Positions 1 through 7,508 of a stretch of 12,315 bases of DNA are shown piece by piece. Position 1 is the first letter of the stretch. Every line of letters begins with the position of its first letter. A program made the translations under genes and the position numbers. The notes below the pieces were generated by a model that searched no databases, was not told where the DNA came from, and saw only the letters and a list, made by a program, of their open reading frames with translations. This DNA is from Flavobacteriia bacterium (GTDB taxonomy: Bacteria; Bacteroidota; Bacteroidia; Flavobacteriales_D; Crocinitomicaceae): positions 1 through 12,315 of the forward strand of contig RFSL01000018.1 in assembly GCA_009923965.1 (NCBI GenBank), in the 5' to 3' direction.

Positions 1-1
1 A

Positions 2-1210
2 ATTATTGGCAATTCACCTTTATTAAATAGGTCTTTAGAAGTTGCCATGCAGGTTGCTCCAACTGATATTTCTGTTTTAGTTATGGGTGAAAGCGGAACT
101 GGTAAAGAAATCATTCCTCAAGTAATTCATCACCTTAGCGCAAGAAAACACGGAGAATATATTGCTGTAAATTGCGGCGCGATTCCAGAAGGAACAATTG
201 ATTCAGAATTATTTGGACACGAAAAAGGTTCGTTTACAGGGGCAAGTGGAAGTCGTCAAGGTTATTTTGAAGTAGCAAATAATGGAACAATATTTTTAGA
301 TGAAGTCGCTGAATTGCCCATGCAGACGCAAGTTCGTTTACTTCGTGTACTAGAAACGGGAGAGTTTATTAGAGTTGGATCTTCGAAGGCCATAAAAACA
401 AATGTACGCGTTGTAGCTGCAACGAATGAAAATATGCAAAAAGCAATTTCTTCTGGAAAATTCCGGGAAGATTTATTCTATCGCTTAAGCACCGTTCCGA
501 TTCAACTTCCGGCTCTAAGAAAACGAAAAGAGGATATTCATTTGATTTTTAGAAAATTCGCGCATGATTTTGCAGAAAAATACAGAATGCCAGCAATTAA
601 ACTTACTGAATCAGCTGTTGAAATTCTTCAAGATTATCCTTGGCCCGGTAATATTCGTCAACTAAAAAACTTAGTGGAACAATTATCTGTAATTGAAACG
701 GAAAGAGAAATTGATGATTTTATTTTGAGTGGCTATATGCCTATTATTACAGAAAAAATGCCCTCAGTAATTGGTGAAGAAAAAGATAGTTTTTCCGAGC
801 GAGAGTTGATGTACAAGTTTTTATTCGATATGAAAAAGGATTTGACTGAATTGAAGAAATTGGTCTTAGATGTTATTGCTCAAGGAGGAAATTCGCCACT
901 AAGCACAGAACAAAACACGGTTATTAATCGCTTGTACCAAGAAGTGAATGAGACGATTGATTCGCCTTCTAGATTACTCCCCGTTGCCAAAGACAAGGAT
1001 GCAGAATTTACTTATGATAAATCCACAGATTCTTATGAGCAACACGAAGAAGTGGAAGAATCTTTATCTTTGGAGGACAGAGAAAAAGAATTAATTCAAA
1101 AAGCTCTGGAGAAACATCGAGGTAAAAGGAAATATGCAGCAGGAGAATTGGGTATTTCTGAAAGAACACTCTACAGAAAAATTAAAGAGTATAATTTAAT
1201 CGATTTATGA
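2..1210 (+). CDS. Sigma-54-dependent transcriptional activator, AAA+ and Fis-type HTH (5' partial)
   Basis: This is an enhancer-binding activator that hydrolyses ATP to open promoters held by sigma-54 RNA polymerase. The frame is open to the window edge: 15 residues (IIGNSPLLNRSLEVA) precede the first visible Met at 47 and belong to the family's conserved start of the AAA+ domain, so the true start lies just outside. Numbered from that Met, I see Walker A GESGTGKE (14-21), the sigma-54 contact loop as GSFTGA (61-66; the family consensus is GAFTGA), Walker B GTIFLDEV (80-87), RVVAATN (121-127), the arginine-finger region GKFREDLFYRL (137-147) and WPGNIRQL (199-206). A long acidic, partly helical linker leads to a C-terminal Fis-type helix-turn-helix (about 346-387, ending LGISERTLYRKIKEYNL). 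No receiver domain is visible, but the extreme N-terminus is missing. It overlaps the next gene by 4 bp (ATGA), which suggests co-transcription. Its target genes cannot be told from the sequence. Confidence 0.95.
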   Translation: MIGNSPLLNRSLEVAMQVAPTDISVLVMGESGTGKEIIPQVIHHLSARKHGEYIAVNCGAIPEGTIDSELFGHEKGSFTGASGSRQGYFEVANNGTIFLDEVAELPMQTQVRLLRVLETGEFIRVGSSKAIKTNVRVVAATNENMQKAISSGKFREDLFYRLSTVPIQLPALRKRKEDIHLIFRKFAHDFAEKYRMPAIKLTESAVEILQDYPWPGNIRQLKNLVEQLSVIETEREIDDFILSGYMPIITEKMPSVIGEEKDSFSERELMYKFLFDMKKDLTELKKLVLDVIAQGGNSPLSTEQNTVINRLYQEVNETIDSPSRLLPVAKDKDAEFTYDKSTDSYEQHEEVEESLSLEDREKELIQKALEKHRGKRKYAAGELGISERTLYRKIKEYNLIDL

Positions 1211-1716
1211 AAATTGTGGCTGTCCTTCTTCTTTTTTCTTTGCTGAGTTCTTGTTGGCCAACTAGCGTTTCTTTTAAGGATAAAGGTTCAATGCCTGAAT
1301 CATGGAAGACTTTTTCGATTAAAACATTGGAAATTAATGCTGCAAATTGTCCTTTGAGTTATAGTGCAGCCTTAACTGAAAAGTTAAAAGATGGCATTCA
1401 AAATAATACTCGTTTGGCCTTAAATACTCGTTTAGGTAAGGGCGAAGTTAATATCGAAGGTCTCATAAGTAGTTATAATGTAATGCCTTTAGCAATTCAA
1501 GGAAATGACAATGCATCACAAAATCGCCTGACAATTTCGGTACAATTTTCTATCTTCATTTCTGAACCTAAGGAGGATATAATTAATTTAACAGCAACTC
1601 GTTTTGCAGATTTCAGTGCTTCTACAAATTTATCTACCGTGGAATCTCAATTAGTTGACGAAATAAGTGAACAGATAGTTCAGGATGTTATTAATAAACT
1701 TTTAAGTAATTGGTGA
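1207..1716 (+). CDS. lptE: LptE-like LPS-assembly lipoprotein
   Basis: Predicted outer-membrane lipoprotein that partners the LptD barrel in inserting lipopolysaccharide into the outer leaflet. The 169-residue product starts with a short basic and hydrophobic signal ending in a lipobox, LLSSC, with Cys16 as the lipidation site. The body matches the Bacteroidota LptE family pattern as I know it: a stretch reading NIEGLISSYNVMPLAIQGN (about 82-100), then NRLTISVQF (106-114), a TRFADF segment (131-136) and a C-terminal helix ending in NW. This family diverges strongly from proteobacterial LptE, so the call rests on pattern and on the conserved neighbourhood with a sigma-54 activator and secG. 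The ATG overlaps the upstream stop codon and the gene's own stop overlaps the next ATG, which points to translational coupling across all three genes. Confidence 0.85.
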   Translation: MKIVAVLLLFSLLSSCWPTSVSFKDKGSMPESWKTFSIKTLEINAANCPLSYSAALTEKLKDGIQNNTRLALNTRLGKGEVNIEGLISSYNVMPLAIQGNDNASQNRLTISVQFSIFISEPKEDIINLTATRFADFSASTNLSTVESQLVDEISEQIVQDVINKLLSNW

Positions 1717-2564
1717 TGTTAAATAGTGAATATATCCATTCGAAATTAACAAATATTCAAACATGTTCTAGTGAGGATGCAATTCATTTTGCTTCAATGA
1801 TTGAATTATACCCTTATGCCTCTTCGTTCTCAATTCTCTATTTAAAGTCACTTTCAAATTCAAAAGATATTCGTTTTGATTCGGAGTTAGAAAAGCATGC
1901 TTTTCGGATTCAATCTCGAAGTATTTTATATGATTTGATCTATAATAAGGATAAAGAACAGCATTTTTTAACACCAGATATTAGTGAGACAAAAACGCCA
2001 CAAGAAATACTATTTTTTCCAAATGAAATAACATCTGAAGATTCATTTATTGAAGAAATAGAAAGTAGAGATTCAGAATTAGATAAGCAGATTCTTTCGG
2101 CTGCATTTTCGGCAAATTATATAGATAAAGAATTGACACGTAAAGAAAATGAGGTGGAAAATGAATCAGCTGTCAATAATATAATTTTCTTTCCAACTCT
2201 AGAAAATACAAGTACTATAAAAACTGAACTTGCAGAGAGTTCTAATAAATCTTTTGGATCATGGCTTAAACTTAATGAAAGTAAAGCAATTTTATCAGAG
2301 GATAATGGCTCTGAAGAACCAAAAAAAGAGTTTTATACGTTTGATAAACCAAAAAAAGAATTTTTCTCATCTGTAAAAAAAGCAAAAGAAAGTGTTGATG
2401 AAAATACGATGCCTGTAAGTGAAACTTTAGCAAGAATTTTTGAGCTTCAAGGCAATCTCCCCAAAGCAATTTACGTTTATGAACAATTAAGTTTGATTTT
2501 TCCCAAAAAAAAGACTTACTTTGCATCCCAAATAAACTTACTTAAGAAAAAAAATAATTTTTAA
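1716..2564 (+). CDS. Protein with C-terminal TPR-like motif, unknown function
   Basis: A 282-residue protein, read from the ATG that overlaps the lptE stop (TGATG). An in-frame TTG at 1710 is possible but less likely. No signal peptide or membrane segment is visible, so it is probably cytoplasmic. The N-terminal part (about 20-78) has a helical pattern with a YPYASSFSILYLKSL segment and an AFRIQSRSILYDLI segment, a signature I associate with uncharacterised Bacteroidota proteins at this locus. The middle (about 80-230) is acidic, low in complexity and probably disordered. It contains the short internal repeat PKKEF-(Y/F) just before the end. The last 50 residues form one helix-turn-helix of TPR type (ETLARIFELQGNLPKAIYVY, then a second helix). 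It lies between lptE and secG, two bases before secG. A scaffold role is conceivable, but nothing in the sequence proves a function. Confidence 0.8.
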   Translation: MLNSEYIHSKLTNIQTCSSEDAIHFASMIELYPYASSFSILYLKSLSNSKDIRFDSELEKHAFRIQSRSILYDLIYNKDKEQHFLTPDISETKTPQEILFFPNEITSEDSFIEEIESRDSELDKQILSAAFSANYIDKELTRKENEVENESAVNNIIFFPTLENTSTIKTELAESSNKSFGSWLKLNESKAILSEDNGSEEPKKEFYTFDKPKKEFFSSVKKAKESVDENTMPVSETLARIFELQGNLPKAIYVYEQLSLIFPKKKTYFASQINLLKKKNNF

Positions 2565-2566
2565 CT

Positions 2567-2890
2567 ATGGATTTCATACTTTCCGCCCTTCTCATTCTAT
2601 CAAGTATCTTACTAATTTTAGTTGTTTATGTACAAAATCCAAAAGGTGGGGGCATTAGTTCTGATTTTGGTTCTCCTTCTCAACTAGGCGGTGTTCAAAA
2701 ATCAAATGAATTTATTGATAAACTTACTTGGTCTTTAGCTGGAATAATTGTTGCAGCTAGTATTTTAATTACTATTCGTCAGCCAAAACCTCCTAAGCCA
2801 ATCGAGCAAAAAGCTCCTAAGACAGAGCAGAATGGAAATCAGCAAGCTCCAGTAGATGGAAAAACTAAAACCCCAGCTGGTGGTCAGTAA
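2567..2890 (+). CDS. secG: Preprotein translocase subunit SecG
   Basis: Small inner-membrane subunit of the SecYEG channel, which assists SecA-driven protein export. The 107-residue product has two membrane helices (about 3-21 and 52-70). Between them is the family's cytoplasmic loop: VQNPKGGGISSDFG (about 22-35), followed by a QLGGVQKSNEFIDKLTW segment, both diagnostic of SecG. The C-terminal tail is rich in proline, lysine and glutamine, a common Bacteroidota extension. The start ATG follows the upstream stop by two bases, and a strong hairpin terminator comes about 30 bases after the stop, so secG is the last gene of the cluster. Confidence 0.95.
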   Translation: MDFILSALLILSSILLILVVYVQNPKGGGISSDFGSPSQLGGVQKSNEFIDKLTWSLAGIIVAASILITIRQPKPPKPIEQKAPKTEQNGNQQAPVDGKTKTPAGGQ

Positions 2891-2919
2891 AACATATAGG
2901 AATTAAGACTATTTTATTT

Positions 2920-2953
2920 AAATGTCAGTATGTCACGCATACTGACATTTTTT
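2920..2953 (+). terminator. Intrinsic terminator after secG
   Basis: A perfect 13-bp inverted repeat (2920-2932 pairing with 2938-2950; arm AAATGTCAGTATG) encloses the 5-base loop TCACG. The 3' arm runs straight into a T-rich tract. It ends the sigma-54 activator-lptE-secG transcript and separates it from groESL. Confidence 0.88.
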
Positions 2954-3004
2954 ATTTCTAATTAGGTCAAAAAATGAAAAATTATACTTTTTTCGATTAT
3001 GGCA

Positions 3005-3012
3005 TAATATTG
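3005..3012 (+). promoter_or_regulatory. Possible -7 box for groESL
   Basis: TAATATTG matches the Bacteroidota -7 consensus TAnnTTTG except at one base, and lies about 42 bases before the groES ATG. I see no clear TTTG -33 box at the expected spacing, so this is a weak candidate. No CIRCE inverted repeat (the HrcA operator) is present in the 100-base gap. Confidence 0.3.
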
Positions 3013-3054
3013 GAAAAAGATTTTAATACAATTTAATCAAATTAATTATTAGTT

Positions 3055-3336
3055 ATGTCAGTAAAATTTAATCCTTTGGCAGACCGTGTTCTTATTGAAG
3101 CGGCGCCAGCAGAGCAGAAAACAGCAAGTGGTATTTTTATACCTGATACTGCTAAAGAAAAACCGCTTAATGGAACAGTAATAGCAGTTGGTTCTGGAAA
3201 AAAAGATGAGCCAATGACTTTAAAAGCTGGTGATTCAGTTTTATATGGTCAGTATTCTGGAACGGAAATAAAAATTGATGGAAAGAATTATCTGATTATG
3301 AAAGAATCAGATATTTATGGAGTTTTTAACAAATAA
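3055..3336 (+). CDS. groES: Co-chaperonin GroES
   Basis: The 10-kDa heptameric lid that closes the GroEL folding chamber in the cytoplasm. The 93-residue product has the family's opening (NPLADRVLIEAAPAEQKT), the GroEL-binding mobile loop with SGIFIP at 25-30 (the usual hydrophobic tripeptide IVL is IFI here), the GTVIAVGSGK strand (40-49), a DSVLYGQYSG segment and the terminal ESDIYGVF. Length is normal. It is followed by groEL after 11 bases. Confidence 0.98.
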   Translation: MSVKFNPLADRVLIEAAPAEQKTASGIFIPDTAKEKPLNGTVIAVGSGKKDEPMTLKAGDSVLYGQYSGTEIKIDGKNYLIMKESDIYGVFNK

Positions 3337-3347
3337 AAAGTAAGAAA

Positions 3348-4985
3348 ATGTCAAAGCAAATTTATTTTGATGTTGAAGCAAGAGACAAACTAAAAAGAGG
3401 TGTTGATGCTTTAGCAAATGCAGTAAAAGTGACCTTAGGTCCAAAAGGAAGAAATGTTGTTATTGGAAAAAAATTTGGAGCTCCTCAAATTACAAAAGAT
3501 GGTGTAACGGTAGCAAAGGAAATAGAATTAAAAGACCCAATTGAAAATATGGGCGCTCAAATGGTAAAAGAAGTTGCTTCCAAAACTGCTGATGTTGCAG
3601 GAGATGGAACAACAACTGCTACAGTTTTAGCACAAGCAATTATTCAAGCAGGTTTAAAAAACGTTGCAGCAGGTGCAAATCCAATGGATCTTAAACGTGG
3701 AATTGATAAAGCTGTAACTGAATTAGTAAAAAATCTAAAGAAAATTTCTAAGGAAGTTGGATCAGATAATAGTAAAATCAAACAGATTGCTACAATTTCT
3801 GCAAATAATGATGAAACAATCGGTGCATTAATTGCTGAAGCGATGAAAGTAGTTGGAAACGACGGCGTCATTACTGTTGAAGAAGCAAAGGGAACTGAAA
3901 CAGATGTGAAAATTGTGGAAGGAATGCAATTCGATCGTGGATATTTGTCTCCTTATTTTGTTACAAATGCTGATAAAATGATCACAGAAATGGAAAATCC
4001 ATTGATTTTAATTTCTGAGAAAAAAATCTCAAGCATGAAAGAGTTAATGCCGATCTTAGAACCGGTTGTTCAAGCTGGGAAAGGATTATTAATAATCGCT
4101 GAAGATGTAGATGGTGAAGCTCTTGGAACTTTAGTTGTTAATCGTTTACGTGGTTCTTTGAAAGTTGCAGCTGTGAAAGCTCCAGGATTTGGAGATAGAA
4201 GAAAAGCAATGTTGGAAGATATCGCAATTCTTACTGGCGGACAAGTAATTTCTGAAGAACGTGGCATGACCTTGGAAAATGTTACTATGGATATGCTTGG
4301 TACTGCTGAAAAAATTGAAATCGATAAAGACAATACCACGATTATAAATGGTAAAGGAGATAAGAAAGCTATTACTTCTCGAGTTGGTCAAATTAGAGCT
4401 CAGATTGAAGCTACAACCTCTGATTATGACCGTGAGAAATTACAAGAACGCTTAGCTAAACTTGCTGGAGGTGTTGCAGTTTTGTATGTTGGTGCAGCTA
4501 CAGAAGTAGAGATGAAAGAGAAAAAAGATAGAGTTGATGACGCTTTAGCAGCTACACGCGCAGCAGTTCAAGAAGGAATTGTGCCGGGTGGTGGTGTCGC
4601 TTTAATCCGTGCAATTGAAAACTTAGATAAATTAAAAGGTGAAAACGAAGATGAAATGACTGGGATTGCAATTGTTCGAAGAGCGGCAGAAGAACCTCTT
4701 CGTCAGATTATTGCAAATGCTGGAGAAGAAGGCGCGGTGATTGTTCAAAAAGTAAAAGAAGGAAAAGATGACTTCGGTTACAATGCTAGAACAGATAAGT
4801 TTGAGAATTTATATAAAGCAGGGGTTATTGATCCAACAAAAGTAACGCGTATAGCTATTGAAAATGCAGCATCAATTGCATCGATGCTTTTAACAACTGA
4901 ATGCGTAATTGCAGATGAACCTGAAGAAAATAACGCAGCAGCTGCAATGGCAGGAATGGGTGGCGGAATGCCCGGAATGATGTAG
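3348..4985 (+). CDS. groEL: Chaperonin GroEL
   Basis: The 60-kDa chaperonin that folds proteins in an ATP-driven double-ring chamber in the cytoplasm. The 545-residue product is full length. It shows the nucleotide-binding segment LGPKGRNV (30-37), the KDGVTVAKEIE segment (50-60), the ATPase motif GDGTTT (85-90), a typical apical domain with ISEKKISSMKELMPILE, the DDALAATRAAVQEGIVPGGG segment in the returning equatorial domain, and the C-terminal Gly-Met tail (GMGGGMPGMM) that lines the cavity floor. It forms a two-gene operon with groES and is closed by two terminator hairpins. There is no sign of a second copy or of degeneration. Confidence 0.99.
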   Translation: MSKQIYFDVEARDKLKRGVDALANAVKVTLGPKGRNVVIGKKFGAPQITKDGVTVAKEIELKDPIENMGAQMVKEVASKTADVAGDGTTTATVLAQAIIQAGLKNVAAGANPMDLKRGIDKAVTELVKNLKKISKEVGSDNSKIKQIATISANNDETIGALIAEAMKVVGNDGVITVEEAKGTETDVKIVEGMQFDRGYLSPYFVTNADKMITEMENPLILISEKKISSMKELMPILEPVVQAGKGLLIIAEDVDGEALGTLVVNRLRGSLKVAAVKAPGFGDRRKAMLEDIAILTGGQVISEERGMTLENVTMDMLGTAEKIEIDKDNTTIINGKGDKKAITSRVGQIRAQIEATTSDYDREKLQERLAKLAGGVAVLYVGAATEVEMKEKKDRVDDALAATRAAVQEGIVPGGGVALIRAIENLDKLKGENEDEMTGIAIVRRAAEEPLRQIIANAGEEGAVIVQKVKEGKDDFGYNARTDKFENLYKAGVIDPTKVTRIAIENAASIASMLLTTECVIADEPEENNAAAAMAGMGGGMPGMM

Positions 4986-4992
4986 TATTTAC

Positions 4993-5014
4993 AAGAGCTT
5001 TCGGGCTCTTTTCC
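4993..5014 (+). terminator. First intrinsic terminator after groEL
   Basis: A 6-bp stem (AAGAGC at 4993-4998 with GCTCTT at 5005-5010) encloses TTTCGG and is followed by a short T-rich run, eight bases after the groEL stop. The T-tract is weak, which may explain the second hairpin downstream. Confidence 0.65.
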
Positions 5015-5062
5015 GTTTCTTTCTTCCCGATTTATCGGATAGAGAGAAGCGACACTATATAG

Positions 5063-5100
5063 AAAGACTGTTCATTTTTTGGGCAGTCTTTTTTGTTTTT
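5063..5100 (+). terminator. Second intrinsic terminator after groEL
   Basis: An 11-bp stem (5063-5073 with 5081-5091; core AAAGACTG/CAGTCTTT extended by two G-T pairs and one C-G pair) encloses the loop ATTTTTT, followed by a long T tract (TTTGTTTTT). This is the stronger of the two hairpins that close groESL. Confidence 0.85.
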
Positions 5101-5145
5101 TATCATTCTAGTAATTTTATTCGTGGTATTACGATAGTTTAGCCT

Positions 5146-5153
5146 TAACTTTG
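5146..5153 (+). promoter_or_regulatory. -7 promoter box for osmC-rlmB
   Basis: TAACTTTG is an exact match to the Bacteroidota -7 consensus TAnnTTTG and lies 14 bases before the osmC-family ATG, after the groEL terminators. The -33 TTTG is not clear; the nearest similar sequence is TTCG at 5120-5123. If used, the transcript would have a very short leader. Confidence 0.55.
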
Positions 5154-5167
5154 TAAAATAGTAGAAT

Positions 5168-5563
5168 ATGACATCAAAAGTTGTTTATTTAGGAGATTTA
5201 AGAACTGAATGTACACACATTCAATCAGGCACAAAAATAATTACTGATGCTCCTCTTGACAATCAGGGGAAGGGTGAAGCTTTTTCTCCGACAGATTTGT
5301 TGGCAACTAGTTTAGCGTCTTGTATGATGACCATTATTGGTATTCATTGCAAAAATCATGGAATTAATTTTGATTCTTGCACTGCAGAAATTGAAAAAAT
5401 AATGGGCGTAAATCCTCGAAAAGTTGAAAAAATCATTGTTCATATGGATTTTACCGGAAATAACTGGGATTCCTCTACGCTTGAAAAAGTAATTATTGCA
5501 GGGAAAACTTGTCCCGTTGCTAAAACTATTGAGGACTCAGTACAAATTGAATTTAATTTTTAA
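5168..5563 (+). CDS. OsmC/Ohr-family thiol peroxidase-like protein
   Basis: A 131-residue cytoplasmic protein of the OsmC superfamily, whose members reduce organic or fatty-acid hydroperoxides with two cysteines. Both are visible: Cys52 in ATSLASCMMT, the helix start after the FSPTDLL segment (39-45), and Cys115 in GKTCPVAKTI near the C-terminus. Length fits the YhfA/OsmC-like branch rather than classical Ohr, but the sequence alone does not fix the subfamily or substrate. It has its own -7 box upstream and sits 2 bases before rlmB, so the two are probably co-transcribed. Confidence 0.9.
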   Translation: MTSKVVYLGDLRTECTHIQSGTKIITDAPLDNQGKGEAFSPTDLLATSLASCMMTIIGIHCKNHGINFDSCTAEIEKIMGVNPRKVEKIIVHMDFTGNNWDSSTLEKVIIAGKTCPVAKTIEDSVQIEFNF

Positions 5564-5565
5564 AA

Positions 5566-6333
5566 ATGGAAAGAAAGGAAACATACAAAAGGAAAGAACG
5601 TAGTGATTTAATTTATGGTTTACATCCAGTTTTAGAAGCTATTAATGCTGATCGCGAGTTAAATAAAATATTAATTCAAAAAGGAATTAGTAAAGATGTT
5701 TTCCGTGATTTAAAAGAGGCATTGGCTGGTAAAGACTTCCAACTTCAGTTTGTTCCTGTAGAAAAAATAAATTCGTTAACGCAAGGAAATCATCAAGGTG
5801 TTGTAGCATTTGTAACCCCAATAGAATATCAGAATATCGAAACACTTGTTGATGGCTTGCTAGCAGCAGAAAAAAAACCATTTATTTTAGTTTTAGATCG
5901 CATCACTGATGTCCGTAATTTTGGTGCAATTGCTCGAACAGCTGAGTGTGAAGGCGTTGACGCTATTCTTATTCCTTCAAAAGGTTCTGCGCTTGTTTCA
6001 TCAGATGCGATGAAAGCTTCTGCCGGAGCACTGAATCGAATTCCAGTTTGTAAATCTGATAATTTAAAGGATTCAATTTTTTATTTACAGCAAAGTGGAT
6101 TGAGAATTGTAGCTTGTACTGAAAAAACTGCAGCGCCACTTTATGAGGTTAATTTACGAGGTTCTGTTGCAATTATTCTTGGTTCTGAAGAAAATGGAAT
6201 TACCCAAGATTTAATTAACATGTCAGATATCCGTGCACGAATTCCAATGAAAGGAACTATTTCTTCTTTAAATGTGGGTGTTGCAACCGGAATGGTGCTC
6301 TACGAGAAAATCCGGCAAGAATTATATGGATAG
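5566..6333 (+). CDS. rlmB: 23S rRNA (guanosine-2'-O)-methyltransferase RlmB
   Basis: SPOUT-fold (TrmH family) enzyme predicted to methylate the 2'-O of G2251 in the 23S rRNA peptidyl-transferase P-loop, using SAM. The 255-residue protein has an N-terminal L30e-like RNA-binding domain (about 13-85, opening YGLHPVLEAI and closing GNHQGVVAF), then the three SPOUT motifs: motif 1 LDRITDVRNFGAIARTAECEG (110-130, with the conserved N118 and R124), motif 2 IILGSEENGI (203-212), and motif 3 IPMKGTISSLNVGVATGMVL (226-245), which forms the SAM-binding knot. Length and order are normal. It ends tail to tail with the next gene, with only four bases between the stop codons. Confidence 0.93.
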   Translation: MERKETYKRKERSDLIYGLHPVLEAINADRELNKILIQKGISKDVFRDLKEALAGKDFQLQFVPVEKINSLTQGNHQGVVAFVTPIEYQNIETLVDGLLAAEKKPFILVLDRITDVRNFGAIARTAECEGVDAILIPSKGSALVSSDAMKASAGALNRIPVCKSDNLKDSIFYLQQSGLRIVACTEKTAAPLYEVNLRGSVAIILGSEENGITQDLINMSDIRARIPMKGTISSLNVGVATGMVLYEKIRQELYG

Positions 6334-6337
6334 ATTT

Positions 6338-7060
6338 TTAAGAGCGAAATAACTTTCTTATCAAATCTGGAAGTTCATTAAGATTTCCAATCGTATTTTC
6401 ATAGGAATAATTAGCTGCATTATCTTTTTTAAATAAAATTGCTTGCATTCCAATTTGATTCGCTCCAGAAATATCAGCGAAATAATCATCTCCAATCATT
6501 ATAGAATTTTCAGCACTTGCCTTCGCTAATTTTAGCGCGAATTGAAAAATTTCAGGGTCGGGTTTATTCTTTCCAATTGCTTCTGAGCATATAATTTCTT
6601 GAAAATAATCTCTCAAGCCACAATTTGCAATTTTTATATGTTGCACTTCAGAAAATCCATTTGTTATGATGTGCATCTTAAAACCAAGGCCTTTTAATTC
6701 AGTTAATATTTCTTTTGTATTCGGCAACAATTGAATTTGCTGAGGTGATAGTTCAACATATGCATCTCCAATTCTTTTTACCAAATCATTTTCGGGCTTA
6801 AAAAAATGTTCAAGAGAAACTTTAAATCGTTCGTAGCGCAAGTTTTCTTTGGTGATTTCTCCTTTGCCATATTTGCGCCATAAGTTGGCATTTTTTTTTA
6901 CGTAAATAGCATGAAATGCCTCAAATCCGTTTACTTGAGTTTCTATATTTTCATTTTTTAAGATTTGACGGATTGTAGTCTCAGAATTTCGATCAAAATC
7001 CCAAAGCGTTCGGTCTAAGTCAAAAAATAAATGTTTATTAGAAAAATCCGTGAATGCCAT
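6338..7060 (-). CDS. yjjG: HAD-superfamily pyrimidine nucleotidase, YjjG type
   Basis: A 240-residue cytoplasmic HAD hydrolase. YjjG enzymes dephosphorylate pyrimidine nucleoside monophosphates and clear non-canonical ones. The four HAD motifs are complete: motif I FFDLDRTLWDF with nucleophile Asp14 and Asp16, motif II IITNG (131-135) with Thr133, motif III Lys166 in GKNKPDPEIF, and motif IV GDDYFAD (190-196). A helical cap lies between motifs I and II, and the DRTLWDF signature after the nucleophile is typical of the YjjG branch. Its start overlaps the upstream membrane-protein gene by 23 bp. No later Met is plausible because motif I follows almost at once. It is the last gene of the minus-strand series and converges on rlmB. 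Other HAD phosphatases are the alternative. Confidence 0.85.
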   Translation of the reverse strand: MAFTDFSNKHLFFDLDRTLWDFDRNSETTIRQILKNENIETQVNGFEAFHAIYVKKNANLWRKYGKGEITKENLRYERFKVSLEHFFKPENDLVKRIGDAYVELSPQQIQLLPNTKEILTELKGLGFKMHIITNGFSEVQHIKIANCGLRDYFQEIICSEAIGKNKPDPEIFQFALKLAKASAENSIMIGDDYFADISGANQIGMQAILFKKDNAANYSYENTIGNLNELPDLIRKLFRS

Positions 7061-7508
7061 ATACCAATGATGTTGTAATTAGCGCATTAATTGCCATTCC
7101 TAAAACAATCAGCGGATAAGTTCGTGCTTCTTTTCCATATAGTTTAGCGACTATTATACAGCCAAGGGGCACCGAAAAGAAAAAGGGCACCCAAAAGCAA
7201 ATACCATAGATTGCTAATTTTGATTTTAAAATAAAAATAAAGCGATTTAACTTTGTAAATATTTTCCTTTTTTTGATTTCTTTCCCTTGTTGAAGCAATA
7301 ACTCCTCTTTTTTTAATCTTCTTTTTTGCGCCCATTGAATCACAAATTCACTAGCGAAATAGAAAAATACAGCACTTATTGAACCGCCTAAAAATGCGGC
7401 TAAGAAGGTTTCTACAAACGATAAACCTAAACCTGGACCTGGAATTGTTGAAACGCTAAATTTAACGGTAGCGAGAAAAAAAATGCTTGATAAACCCGCT
7501 AAATTCAT
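7038..7508 (-). CDS. Small multi-pass membrane protein, unknown function
   Basis: A 156-residue inner-membrane protein. I see hydrophobic segments at about 4-20, 30-55, 98-122 and 131-153, with a strongly basic cytoplasmic loop between the second and third (about 60-96, with QKRRLKKEE and KKRK). A glycine- and proline-containing stretch PGPGLGLSFVETFLAAFLGG (23-42) and the segment KSKLAIYGICFWVPFFFSVP (95-114) resemble the repeated halves of small multidrug-export-like (COG2426/PF06695) proteins, but this is only a resemblance. The start overlaps the upp stop by 4 bp (ATGA), and the 3' end overlaps the nucleotidase by 23 bp, so translation of the three is probably coupled. I do not recognise a function. 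Confidence 0.75.
   Translation of the reverse strand: MNLAGLSSIFFLATVKFSVSTIPGPGLGLSFVETFLAAFLGGSISAVFFYFASEFVIQWAQKRRLKKEELLLQQGKEIKKRKIFTKLNRFIFILKSKLAIYGICFWVPFFFSVPLGCIIVAKLYGKEARTYPLIVLGMAINALITTSLVYGIHGFF

Noticed and set aside
224..244. GSFTGA instead of GAFTGA in the sigma-54 contact loop as a sign of a dead activator
   Set aside because: The phenylalanine and threonine needed for sigma-54 contact are kept, all ATPase motifs are intact, and the serine form is, as far as I know, common in Bacteroidota members.
1710..1715. TTG and GTG starts in frame just upstream of the TPR-like gene
   Set aside because: The ATG at 1716 overlaps the lptE stop in the usual coupled arrangement and gives the same protein without two doubtful residues.
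2326..2360. Repeated PKKEF coding segment as a possible DNA repeat or recombination site
   Set aside because: It is a short in-frame duplication in a low-complexity, AT-rich region of one gene and has no other copies in the window.
3644..4391. Minus-strand open frames opposite groEL
   Set aside because: They are shadows of a highly conserved gene, with serine-, isoleucine- and phenylalanine-rich products that lack family motifs.
6331..6340. Possible bidirectional terminator between rlmB and the convergent HAD gene
   Set aside because: Only four bases separate the stop codons and no stem can be drawn around them. Any termination must lie inside the opposing genes.
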